Shown piece by piece: positions 1 through 5,958 of a stretch of 5,958 bases of DNA. The notes beneath the pieces are model-generated. The model was not told the DNA's origin and did not search any database. It saw only the letters and a program-made list of their open reading frames with translations. The position numbers and the translations under genes are program-made. Source of the stretch: CALMFQ01 sp964495595 (GTDB taxonomy: Bacteria > Pseudomonadota > Gammaproteobacteria > Burkholderiales > SCOH01); assembly GCA_964495595.1 (NCBI GenBank), contig CAZBWH010000120.1, positions 1-5,958 on the forward strand, given 5' to 3'. The stretch's first letter is position 1. Every line of letters begins with the position of its first letter.

Positions 1-148
1 TGCCGCGTACACCGCCATCACGGATGCTGCTGCTGTAGCAGGTGCCGTTGATGACGAGCTCGCAGTGGCTGTAAGGCGAGCGGGTCCACCAGCGGATCAG
101 GGCGTTGAACCAATCGCCCTGCCCCTTGTAGAGCGCGAGTTGGATCAT
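1..148 (-). CDS. YiiX/NlpC-P60-like permuted papain-fold protein, N-terminal 49 residues (3' end outside window)
   Basis: This reading frame was found by reading the minus strand directly; it leaves the window at base 1. It starts at ATG three bases after the DUF4376 stop with GGGGAG 6 bases upstream. The visible protein begins MIQLALYKGQGDWFNALIRW, followed by WTRSPYSHCELVI and a segment CYSSSIRDGGVRG. This matches small phage proteins related to permuted papain-like (YiiX/YebB, NlpC/P60-like) hydrolases. In those, a histidine in a SH-x-hydrophobic strand comes before the catalytic cysteine, so His28 in YSHCELV is the candidate catalytic histidine and the nucleophile would lie beyond the window. 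Located at the end of a tail-tip cluster, it may be a tail-associated peptidase that cuts peptidoglycan during entry. Activity and substrate are inferred; with only the N-terminus visible the assignment is moderate. Confidence 0.7.
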   Translation of the reverse strand, partial: MIQLALYKGQGDWFNALIRWWTRSPYSHCELVINGTCYSSSIRDGGVRG

Positions 149-151
149 GGA

Positions 152-658
152 TTACTCCCCGAACACCGCCGGCCACGTTTGGCTGGCGAGGTTGAAATTG
201 CCCGGATCAGATTCCATGGCCGCCTTAATCTGTTCTGCCCGAGCGAATAGCGCGGCGTCGCTGGCGGCTGCTGCGGCGAAGACCTGATTTGCCAGCGTCT
301 GCGTCATGGCCACAAATGAGCCGTCCATGGTTTTCCACTGCAGCCCGCCGGGAATGCCTGCACCCATCATGACGAGGCCCATCTGCTGCGTGCGGCTGAA
401 CGTATCGCTGTGATACCACTTGCCAGCCACCTGATACCCGCCCGTTTGTGTGCGGCGGTCACGCTCGGATTTGATCGACGCCCAATAGCTTGATTTCAAC
501 AGGTCGATATCGACAGCGGGCGGAACGAACGTCCCGTCGCTGTATCGCCAGCCGATCCCCTCTTCGCCAACCGCAGCCACCGCCCCTGGATAATCTGCCA
601 GCGCGTCTACCTCGATTGTGTTAACGATTACTCCGTTTTCGATTTCATGCGCGCGCAT
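152..658 (-). CDS. DUF4376-family phage protein, probable fibre accessory or assembly factor, 168 aa
   Basis: The ATG at 658-656 is preferred over an in-frame ATG 15 bases upstream. The downstream ATG shares its A with the fibre stop (TGATG) and has a strong GGGGAG 7 bases ahead, whereas the upstream ATG sits on that ribosome site. Residues about 1-47 (ENGVIVNTIEVDALADYPG, then GIGWRYSDGTFVPP) resemble the N-terminal part of tail fibre assembly proteins. Residues about 55-150 match the DUF4376 pattern: IKSERDRRTQTGGYQVAGKW, YHSDTFSRTQQM, LQWKTMDGSFVAMT, LANQVFAAA and a final ALFARAEQIKAAME. The domain has no defined biochemical function that I know of, but it is often encoded just after phage fibres. 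Coupling to the fibre gene suggests matched expression, consistent with a chaperone or a small fibre-bound protein; this is inference. It is not membrane-bound or secreted as far as the sequence shows. Confidence 0.8.
   Translation of the reverse strand: MRAHEIENGVIVNTIEVDALADYPGAVAAVGEEGIGWRYSDGTFVPPAVDIDLLKSSYWASIKSERDRRTQTGGYQVAGKWYHSDTFSRTQQMGLVMMGAGIPGGLQWKTMDGSFVAMTQTLANQVFAAAAASDAALFARAEQIKAAMESDPGNFNLASQTWPAVFGE
155..160 (-). promoter_or_regulatory. Ribosome binding site for the permuted papain-like gene
   Basis: The minus strand reads GGGGAG, then TAATCC, then ATG at 148. The TAA within this spacer is the stop of the DUF4376 gene, so the site is embedded in that gene's last codons. 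Confidence 0.75.
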
Positions 659-2253
659 CAAATCACTCCCCATATCCGAAATTCGCCGCGTGCTCCCGAT
701 CCTGCAGCCCCTGTCCCGTTGCCTCCGACTGAGCCTCCACCACCGCCCGGCGCGACGCCATCTCCGGCGTTCGCAGACCCTCCATATGCTCCGGCTCCGC
801 CATTGCCACCGAAAACACTTGCCCCGGAAACTCCATTTCCGCCGCCTCCACCACCGCCGAAAACTGATTTTCCACCAGAGGTATATCCGCCGCCGCCGCC
901 GCCATATGCGCTGTCACCTCCTGCCCCATCTGTTCCTGCACCGCCGCCGAAACCATCTGTCCCGGGCGCGACAATCGTCTGCGCTGTCCCCTGCGGCTTA
1001 CCGCCAGGCGCAACCGACCCTGTAGATTCTCCGTTGACTCCACTACTCAGCGATCCTCCCCCGCTTCCGCCAGTTCCGCCGCCCGAAACACCGTTCGCAC
1101 CTCCGCCGCCGTAAGCTGTAACCGTACCGAAGCTTGAGCTTCCGCCGGCACCACCAACGCCATACAAACCGCCTGCCGATCCGCCTGCGCCAATCGTTAC
1201 TGCGTGCGATGACGACAAGTCAGATGCCTTGAATAAAAAGGGCACGCATGATCCGCCGCCCCCTCCACCAGTTGCGAGGTTGCACTTGGATCCGCCGCCG
1301 CCGCCACCCCACAGAAGCCCGCTATGTGCGGCATATCCGGGTGGCTTGGTCCACGTCCCGGATGAGGTGAATGCTCTGTAATATGCGGACAGCACAATAG
1401 TCTTAAATCCAGACCCGTCGCACATCACCAGTCGAACCTCTCCTGGGTACATGACATAGCTGGTAAGCCCGTCAATCAGCTCGGATGCGTTCGGGTCGAG
1501 CGTAATATCCCCCGTCCCGCTATTGCGCAGGTAGCAGTACCAAGCCGACCCAAGCGTTGCTGCCGCGACAAATGTTTGCGTAAAAGTGCCAGACGTTATG
1601 TCTACCAGCTTTCCCGAATCAGACGCTGTGAGGGCTACGTTTGACGACCTCGACACCACGCCTGCATATGTATATCGCGCTGCCCACGACGCGACCGATC
1701 CGTTGGTTGTCAGAATATTCCCGGCATTTCCAGACTGGTCTGGGATCGGAAGCTGCCAAGACGGGCCAGAGCCGTCTGTGCTAAGGAATTTGCCGGCATT
1801 TCCAGGCTGCGACGGAAGGAACGTGTTTGCATATGCCGCCGACGTCGATGCGCTTGATGCGCTTGCTGCTGCCGCCTGCGCATGATATTTGGCGCTGTAT
1901 TCGCCACCCGACACGGGCGTGACGAGCTGGACCGCCCAGGCTTGCGCAGTAGTGGCGTAGCCGCTAGCGCTGCTGCTGCTTGATGCTGCCGCCTGCGCAT
2001 GGTATTTGGCGCTGTATTCGCCACCCGATACGGGCGTGACGAGCTGGACCGCCCAGGCATTGGCTAGCGTTGCACTTGACGATGCCGCCGTGGCCTTGTT
2101 AAGCGCAAAAGTACCGACGCCCACAATATTTGCCATCGCCGGTACAAACCGAGTGCGATGCCCGCCGTTCGCCAGCCCGGTAGACGGATTGCTATCGTCG
2201 CTGACCGTGCTGCCGTCGCCACCGACCGCCGGATCGAAATAGACCGAACTCAT
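658..2253 (-). CDS. Glycine-rich tail fibre, likely receptor-binding protein, 531 aa
   Basis: This is a fibre that probably attaches to the tail tip by its N-terminus and contacts the host surface by its C-terminus. Residues 1-45 (VYFDPAVGGDGSTVSDD, then GLANGGHRTRFVPAMANIVG) form an N-terminal module shared by many phage tail proteins. Residues about 65-142 hold two copies of a 39-residue shaft repeat (AWAVQLVTPVSGGEYSAKYH, then an Ala/Ser run). Residues 147-190 hold two GNAG-type motifs 24 residues apart. Residues about 198-290 form a beta-rich domain (LTASDSGKLVDIT, YCYLRNSGTGDITLDPN, YVMYPGEVRLVMCDG). FTSSGTWTKPPG at 295-306 followed by LLWGGGGGG opens a glycine-rich tip from 316 to about 520, closing with ARGEFRIWGVI. 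Such Gly-rich tips are known from phage adhesins, including S16 gp38, where they form polyglycine-II helices. ATG overlaps the upstream stop, with AGGTG ahead of it. Receptor identity cannot be read from the sequence. Confidence 0.88.
   Translation of the reverse strand: MSSVYFDPAVGGDGSTVSDDSNPSTGLANGGHRTRFVPAMANIVGVGTFALNKATAASSSATLANAWAVQLVTPVSGGEYSAKYHAQAAASSSSSASGYATTAQAWAVQLVTPVSGGEYSAKYHAQAAAASASSASTSAAYANTFLPSQPGNAGKFLSTDGSGPSWQLPIPDQSGNAGNILTTNGSVASWAARYTYAGVVSRSSNVALTASDSGKLVDITSGTFTQTFVAAATLGSAWYCYLRNSGTGDITLDPNASELIDGLTSYVMYPGEVRLVMCDGSGFKTIVLSAYYRAFTSSGTWTKPPGYAAHSGLLWGGGGGGSKCNLATGGGGGGSCVPFLFKASDLSSSHAVTIGAGGSAGGLYGVGGAGGSSSFGTVTAYGGGGANGVSGGGTGGSGGGSLSSGVNGESTGSVAPGGKPQGTAQTIVAPGTDGFGGGAGTDGAGGDSAYGGGGGGYTSGGKSVFGGGGGGGNGVSGASVFGGNGGAGAYGGSANAGDGVAPGGGGGSVGGNGTGAAGSGARGEFRIWGVI
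666..671 (-). promoter_or_regulatory. Ribosome binding site deciding the start of the DUF4376 gene
   Basis: The minus strand reads GGGGAG, 7 bases before ATG at 658. An upstream in-frame ATG at 673-671 directly overlaps this site and so lacks room for it, which favours the start at 658 that overlaps the fibre stop. Confidence 0.75.
694..1308 (-). repeat. GGN-rich low-complexity DNA encoding the polyglycine tip of the fibre
   Basis: The stretch encodes fibre residues about 316-520, dominated by glycine with Ser, Ala, Thr and Asn. There are several runs of four to seven glycines separated by short spacers such as YGGGGANGVSGGGTGGSGGG and VFGGGGGGGNGVSGASVFGG. On the plus strand it appears as CCN-rich sequence. 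The pattern agrees with polyglycine-II type helices in phage adhesin tips; the fold itself is inferred. Confidence 0.88.
887..903 (-). repeat. Short GGC trinucleotide run within the glycine-rich tip
   Basis: On the plus strand this is five CCG units plus CC, uninterrupted; on the coding strand it forms most of six consecutive glycine codons between Tyr450 and Tyr457 of the fibre. A change in unit number would alter glycine count without breaking the frame. Confidence 0.85.
1684..1815 (-). repeat. Two-copy 24-residue GNAG motif repeat in the tail fibre
   Basis: Fibre residues 147-170 (PSQPGNAGKFLSTDGSGPSW, then four more) and 171-190 (PDQSGNAGNILTTNGSVASW) align with a 24-residue period, Trp166 matching Trp190. 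The copies have diverged at DNA level, so this is older than the neighbouring 39-residue duplication. Motifs of the form GNAGKxLxTDGxxxSW are common in phage fibres, often between shaft and tip. Confidence 0.8.
1867..2058 (-). repeat. Tandem direct repeat, 117-bp period, inside the tail fibre gene
   Basis: Bases 1867-1941 and 1984-2058 are 75-base copies that differ at two positions only (1885 A versus 2002 G, and 1912 C versus 2029 T). Both differences are synonymous in the fibre frame (TAT/TAC for Tyr and GTG/GTA for Val). The 117-base spacing is exactly 39 codons, so each copy adds one 39-residue shaft unit beginning near Trp67 and Trp106. The parts between the cores encode Ala/Ser-rich stretches that have diverged more. 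Confidence 0.93.
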
Positions 2254-3116
2254 TAAAACACCTCGCGAATCTCGAAGCTGGTATCAAAAATGCCGGGGCT
2301 GCTCTCCACCACTGGAGCCAGGCTGCGCAAGCGGCCAACGAATGCGCGGCGCGGCTTGTTTTCCTGATCCGCGTAATCCGGATCGATGAGGATTTCGCCC
2401 GCCACGCCCAGCAGGTTCTGCAGGTCGAGCACCCGGGTATACGCCTCCGTTTTATTCATTGCGCGAAGGTCAAACCGATGCACTCGCGGCTTGGCGCGAG
2501 CGTCAAAGTACTCGCTGCCGCCCAGGCTGGATTCGATGATGGTGGTGTCGTCCATGCTGATCGCTGCGCCAACAACCGGCCCAAATGTCGGCTGCCAAAC
2601 ATCGGCCAGAAACAACCGCCCGATCTGGATGTAGCCATCGCTGTTGGTGGTGTCGTCAATTTCCACTCGCCAGTAGCGCAGGCTCGGCAACGTGGTAACA
2701 CGATGGATAAACGGCGACTGATACCCGGCGCGGGCCTGATCGCTGAGTGTGCCGAGCCAAAAGTTATCCTCCTCCCATTCTAGCAGCTCAGGAGGGATCA
2801 TCCCGTAAGGCCACACATCGACCCAGCCAGAGTCATACAGCGGGGTGGCGAAATCGGCAGCGTCATCGCCACGAATGCGCACCTTGGCGACAACGGTAAA
2901 GTTGTGGCCGATCAGCGCCATCATGCCGATACGGCGAGCGCGGCCTAGGTCAACGTCGAACTTCGTGGCGGCAGTGGTCACGCCACTGCTGCGGGCAACC
3001 TTGGCAATCAGCCGGTTTTGCAGATTTGCCAGCGGCAAGCCGGCCAGCCACGAGCCACCGGATAGCGTGGCTTCGTCGCAGCGGTTGCCGTAGGCGATGA
3101 GAGTGCGGGATGCCAT
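2253..3116 (-). CDS. Phage tail protein with likely galactose-binding-like beta-sandwich, 287 aa
   Basis: This is a probable minor tail or tail-tip protein. It begins at ATG three bases after the stop of the hub-like gene; the ribosome site is weak (GGGG, 7 bases upstream), so translation may depend on coupling. Residues about 50-175 look like a discoidin/galactose-binding-like fold: TKFDVDLGRARRIGMMALIG, then VAKVRIRG, LYDSGWVDVWP, LRYWRVEIDD and GYIQIGRLFLADVWQP. That order of strands ending in a WRVEI strand and a GRLFLA strand is common in such domains. Residues about 185-287 form a second part (RVHRFDLRAM, EAYTRVLDLQNLL, EILIDPDY, RRAFVGRLRSLAPV) resembling C-terminal regions of phage proteins that sit beside the tail hub. 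There is no signal peptide or membrane segment. The stop overlaps the fibre start as TAATG. Sugar binding is a guess; the domain may only mediate assembly. Confidence 0.72.
   Translation of the reverse strand: MASRTLIAYGNRCDEATLSGGSWLAGLPLANLQNRLIAKVARSSGVTTAATKFDVDLGRARRIGMMALIGHNFTVVAKVRIRGDDAADFATPLYDSGWVDVWPYGMIPPELLEWEEDNFWLGTLSDQARAGYQSPFIHRVTTLPSLRYWRVEIDDTTNSDGYIQIGRLFLADVWQPTFGPVVGAAISMDDTTIIESSLGGSEYFDARAKPRVHRFDLRAMNKTEAYTRVLDLQNLLGVAGEILIDPDYADQENKPRRAFVGRLRSLAPVVESSPGIFDTSFEIREVF
2259..2264 (-). promoter_or_regulatory. Ribosome binding site for the tail fibre gene
   Basis: The minus strand reads GAGGTG shortly before the ATG at 2253 (GAGG is 7 bases away). The start codon shares its A with the previous gene's TAA stop (TAATG), which fits translational coupling. 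Confidence 0.7.
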
Positions 3117-3119
3117 CAG

Positions 3120-4655
3120 TTAGCCCCAGAGAGTTAAATCAAGAATGCCGCCGCGCAGATCGGTGCGGATGCTGGTGACGCGCATCAGCCGGCCAGCGTC
3201 GTAGCCGTAACGCGGCACTTGTACTGATACGACCGAACCCAGATCGATAGCCGCCGCCAATGCCGCATCGAGCGCCACACGTACACTGAGCGTGTCGCGG
3301 CGCACTTTATATAAGTTCAGCAGCCGAGTAGCCTCGTTCTGTGCTGCTGTTGCGTCGATCAGCGACGTTTCGATATCCAGCGTTTCGGCCAGCGGATGTA
3401 TGGTTTTGACGCTGCTATCGCTGGCGGTAGTCTTGCGCGATTGTTGTGCCAATTCGGCACGCCGCGCAGCAGTGACGCTGCCGGCCAGATCGCTTGTTTG
3501 CGTGGTGGCAAAAGGCTTGTAATTGAGACTGACTTGCCACACCGGGATGTCGGCGTCGCCACCGGCAATGCGGTCGATCTTGATGATTTCGACCTTGGTC
3601 AGCGTGGCCACCGGTGTGCCGCTGGGGGCTTCGAAGCGGGCCATGCGGAATTTGCCAAGACGATCCACGCCCCACCATGCGCCGACGCTGCCTAGCACAT
3701 CGTCTAGCGCCTGCTTGCCGCTGGCACCGCCGTTGAGCCAATAGCCCACCTCCGCCGCCGTAGCGGTATCGAGCGCGGCGACATCGCTGCTGCTGATGTC
3801 GCCGATGCTGATACCAGCATCGAGCATGATCTGCTTGGCCAGCTGCGCCGAGGTGCGATCTGCTGCCGTTGCGCCGTCGATGGCGTCGCAGGTGATCTGC
3901 CCAACCGGCGACGAGCCGAGCCGGAACATGCCGCCAGCGAGCCAGACGCGATACTGCCCAGCGCTGGGCGCGTTGGTTTCCATGTCTGCCTGGCTGCTAT
4001 AGGTCGCCCCGGCAGTGAGCGATGCGCCACGGTCATATACCGCAGACACAGACTGCAGCGCGGCATCGCTGATCTGATAAATCAGCTTGCTGGTATTCAC
4101 GCAAACCGGTTCAAGATTCCAGCCATATCCGTACAAGCGCGGCTTCTCCCGGCCTTTGATGTCGCCAGCCACCCCCTCAACGCCATTCGGCAGGCTGTTG
4201 CTGCCTGCATAAAAGGTGGTTTGCAGTGGCTTATCCAGCTCCGCCTGCCGATCACGCAGGCTAATGGTCAACTGCGACCAGCTGAAATCGGCGCGCGCCA
4301 TCGTGCCCTGTAGCACCGTCGTCCAGACCGGCGACTGCCACGGGCGCATGGTGCCGAGCTTGATGGCGATGCTGCGACCGTCGAATCCGTAATCCACCAG
4401 ATCATCCAGACCGCCATCGATGTTGACGAGCACCAGCTCGCCATAGCCAACACGCGATGCGCCACGAGTGCCGGCGCCACTCGCCAAACTGCGCTGCATG
4501 TTGGCAGGCTGCTCGATGCGCGGCTCGAAAAACGCATGCGCCGGGCTGTCGCTGGCGCCGGACGTGTAGCCGGTGCCAGTGCAAAAGCGCATGGTTTTCT
4601 CGCCGGGGATGCTCGGATCGTAGGCCGTGATTTCCGCTATATAAATTTGACTCAC
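3120..4655 (-). CDS. Phage tail-tip / baseplate hub-like protein, 511 aa
   Basis: This is a structural tail protein, probably part of the tip or hub at the distal end of the tube. The start is GTG, chosen because GTGA overlaps the tape-measure stop by four bases and a GAGG ribosome site lies 8 bases upstream. The N-terminus (residues 1-100) has the pattern IYIAEITAYDP, FFEPRIEQPA, then GYGELVLVNIDGGLDDLVDY and GFDGRSIAIKLG. Residues about 165-210 hold KGREKPRLYGYGWNLEPVCV and NTSKLIYQISD. The C-terminus (about 455-511) holds RVALDAALAAAIDLGSVVSV, PRYGYDAGRLMRVTSI and a final LDLTLWG. I recognise this arrangement from proteins annotated simply as phage tail protein in proteobacterial phages. 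The ending resembles the beta-rich C-terminus of hub proteins. Position directly after the tape measure agrees. No enzyme motif is visible. The hub role is inferred from position and pattern, not proven. Confidence 0.78.
   Translation of the reverse strand: MSQIYIAEITAYDPSIPGEKTMRFCTGTGYTSGASDSPAHAFFEPRIEQPANMQRSLASGAGTRGASRVGYGELVLVNIDGGLDDLVDYGFDGRSIAIKLGTMRPWQSPVWTTVLQGTMARADFSWSQLTISLRDRQAELDKPLQTTFYAGSNSLPNGVEGVAGDIKGREKPRLYGYGWNLEPVCVNTSKLIYQISDAALQSVSAVYDRGASLTAGATYSSQADMETNAPSAGQYRVWLAGGMFRLGSSPVGQITCDAIDGATAADRTSAQLAKQIMLDAGISIGDISSSDVAALDTATAAEVGYWLNGGASGKQALDDVLGSVGAWWGVDRLGKFRMARFEAPSGTPVATLTKVEIIKIDRIAGGDADIPVWQVSLNYKPFATTQTSDLAGSVTAARRAELAQQSRKTTASDSSVKTIHPLAETLDIETSLIDATAAQNEATRLLNLYKVRRDTLSVRVALDAALAAAIDLGSVVSVQVPRYGYDAGRLMRVTSIRTDLRGGILDLTLWG
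3124..3127 (-). promoter_or_regulatory. Weak ribosome binding site for the 287-residue tail protein
   Basis: The minus strand reads CTGGGG, with the GGGG 7 bases before ATG at 3116. It is a poor match to the 16S rRNA tail. With the upstream stop only three bases from the start, reinitiation by the ribosome leaving the hub-like gene is likely to matter. Confidence 0.4.
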
Positions 4656-5958
4656 AGGCTGGCCCTCGTCAGTCGGTTGCCGTCCTCAATCGCGGCCAGT
4701 CGTTTTTCGACTGCCGCCAGCTTGGCATTGGACGCCGCCAGTTGTTGCTGCAGCGCGACGTTGCCGGATTGCAGCGCCTGGCGATTGGCACGCAGCTCGG
4801 CCAGCATTTCGGCCTGCAGGCTGTTGTCAGGCTGATTGCTGACGCCGTACTTGCGCAACTGCTCGGCAGCCGATGCCGGGATGATCATCTCGCCCTTGTG
4901 GACCTGCGCAATCTGATCCTCTGGCACATAGGCCGTACCGACGGCGTAAGACGGCAGATTGATGCCGAAGTCGCCCGACCACTGCGTGCGGAATGCCTCA
5001 ATGCGCTTGGCCAGATCGAGCGCCGACTCTCCGGCGCGTAACGCCCACGCGGTGCCGTTCTTTTCAAACTGTGCGTAATTGTCATTGAGCCGGGTCAGGG
5101 TTCCGCCGGCGTAGCTCATGCTGAATCCTGACTGCGCATTGGCAAACCACTGGTCCGCCATCGCCTGGATGTCGGCCAGCTTGCTCACCGCCTCGGTAGA
5201 CGTCGCGCGATCCGCCCCGCCGTAGCTTTTCTGCAGCAGCTCCAGCGCTTTCGCGGCGAACCCGGTCAGACTGGTGTTGAGCGTCTGCAGCTGGCTCACG
5301 GCATCGCGGCTGGCTTTGGCGATGGTGTCCTGCAGGCTGGCTTGCGCCGACGCGTAGCTGAGCGACTTATCCAGGGCAGTATCGGCTGCAGCTCGGTCGC
5401 GCTGGAACGCCTCACTGCTGGCGTTGTAGTCGCGGCTGGCCTCGACAAACTGCGTGGCAATGTCGCCCAGTTTCCCGGCTGCAGTCGGGTCGCCCGACTG
5501 AGCTGCGGCGCTGGTGGTGGCGAATTGCGATTGCAGCAGACGATACCGCTCCTCCGGCGATAGCCCAGACAGGCTGCCGGTGCGCAGGTTATCCAGCGCA
5601 GACTTGATTGACTGGCTGGCCGATTTCCACGCCTGCGCGGCATTGGCGGCGGCGTCAGCTGCCATCTGAGCGGTGTTCAGCGCACCGTCTTCCACCGCAC
5701 CGAACATGCGGTCGATGGCGGCCTGGCCATCGTTCGCCAGCGATGCGGCGTTGCTCAGCGCATCCAGATTGGCGAAATAGCCACGTGCTGCGGCGTTGGC
5801 GTTGTTCAGCGCCGTCTGGCGCGCAGTTTCTGCGGCGTCCTTCGCCACTTGCGCTGCCGTGGCGGCTGCGGTCTGCACATAGGCAAATGCATTGCTGACT
5901 TTAGCCAGCGTGTTGATCAAGTCCTGGCTGGCCTTGTCCGTCGGAACAAGCGACTGTG
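4652..5958 (-). CDS. Tail tape-measure protein, C-terminal part (5' end outside window)
   Basis: The frame is open to the right edge, so this is the C-terminal 434 residues of a longer protein. A TTG at 5920-5918 could be read as a start, but the 12 codons upstream of it are also open and nothing marks it as one. Tape-measure proteins line the tail tube, set its length and help DNA exit. Support comes from the alanine/glutamine-rich helical composition and from a segment around visible residues 130-195 (SPEERYRLLQSQF, then AAAQSGDPTAAGKL and ASRDYNASSEAF) of a kind recurring near the ends of long tape measures. The motif YAVGTAYVPEDQIAQVHKGE followed by MIIPA, near residues 337-361, is typical of tape-measure C-termini. 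Residues about 380-426 look like a coiled coil (LQAEMLAELRANRQAL, then AAVEKRLAAIED). The gene ends in TGA, overlapping the next start by four bases. Family assignment is firm; the total length is unknown. Confidence 0.9.
   Translation of the reverse strand, partial: QSLVPTDKASQDLINTLAKVSNAFAYVQTAAATAAQVAKDAAETARQTALNNANAAARGYFANLDALSNAASLANDGQAAIDRMFGAVEDGALNTAQMAADAAANAAQAWKSASQSIKSALDNLRTGSLSGLSPEERYRLLQSQFATTSAAAQSGDPTAAGKLGDIATQFVEASRDYNASSEAFQRDRAAADTALDKSLSYASAQASLQDTIAKASRDAVSQLQTLNTSLTGFAAKALELLQKSYGGADRATSTEAVSKLADIQAMADQWFANAQSGFSMSYAGGTLTRLNDNYAQFEKNGTAWALRAGESALDLAKRIEAFRTQWSGDFGINLPSYAVGTAYVPEDQIAQVHKGEMIIPASAAEQLRKYGVSNQPDNSLQAEMLAELRANRQALQSGNVALQQQLAASNAKLAAVEKRLAAIEDGNRLTRASL
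4664..4667 (-). promoter_or_regulatory. Ribosome binding site for the hub-like gene (supports GTG start)
   Basis: The minus strand reads GAGG with 8 bases between it and GTG at 4655. It lies inside the tape-measure coding sequence and supports the GTG start that overlaps the tape-measure stop as GTGA. Confidence 0.7.

Noticed and set aside
671..673. ATG at 673 as the start of the DUF4376 gene
   Set aside because: It overlaps the GGGGAG ribosome site that is correctly spaced for the ATG at 658, and the latter forms a TGATG junction with the fibre stop.
618..1025. Plus-strand His/Arg/Leu-rich reading frame
   Set aside because: Another shadow of the same low-complexity stretch with biased composition; no recognisable domain.
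647..1114. Plus-strand proline-rich reading frame of 155 residues opposite the fibre tip
   Set aside because: It is the antisense of GGN glycine codons, which read as CCN proline codons. It has no ribosome site and opposes a well-supported gene.
1710..2060. Minus-strand 116-residue Arg/Ser-rich frame with internal repeats
   Set aside because: Its repeats are the out-of-frame reading of the fibre's 117-base duplication; the fibre frame explains the sequence.
1861..2060. CRISPR-like or regulatory direct repeats
   Set aside because: Only two copies, 75 bases each, in phase with a coding frame and differing synonymously; this is a protein-coding duplication.
5918..5920. TTG as the start of the tape-measure frame
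   Set aside because: The frame stays open upstream to the window edge, and the protein lacks the N-terminal part expected of a tape measure, so it is read as a partial gene.

Overview
The window is a block of tail genes from a tailed bacteriophage or, more likely, a prophage. All of it is read from the minus strand, so gene order runs from the right edge to the left. The DNA is GC-rich. The protein families suggest a long-tailed (siphovirus-like) phage of a proteobacterium. A beta- or gammaproteobacterial host is a reasonable inference, but nothing here fixes the genus.

In transcription order the layout is as follows. (1) 5958-4652: C-terminal part of the tail tape-measure protein, cut by the window edge. 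(2) 4655-3120: a 511-residue tail-tip/hub-like protein. (3) 3116-2253: a 287-residue tail protein with a likely galactose-binding-like beta-sandwich. (4) 2253-658: a 531-residue tail fibre with tandem repeats in its shaft and a long polyglycine-rich tip, the likely receptor-binding protein. (5) 658-152: a DUF4376-type protein, probably a fibre accessory or assembly factor. (6) 148-1: the start of a small permuted papain-like (YiiX/NlpC-P60-like) protein, probably a tail-associated cell-wall peptidase, cut by the left edge.

The genes are packed with no intergenic room. Junctions are a 4-base GTGA overlap, a 3-base gap, a TAATG overlap, a TGATG overlap and another 3-base gap. I see no promoter, terminator, tRNA, CRISPR array or insertion sequence. 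This looks like one late-operon segment in which neighbouring genes are translationally coupled. Functionally it runs from tail length control, through the tail tip, to the fibre that touches the host and an enzyme that may help open the cell wall.

I found no defence system or clearly new system. The most unusual part is the fibre gene. It carries a nearly identical 117-bp-period tandem duplication, a second 24-residue repeat, and a glycine-rich tip encoded by GGN-rich DNA whose antisense strand gives a spurious proline-rich reading frame.
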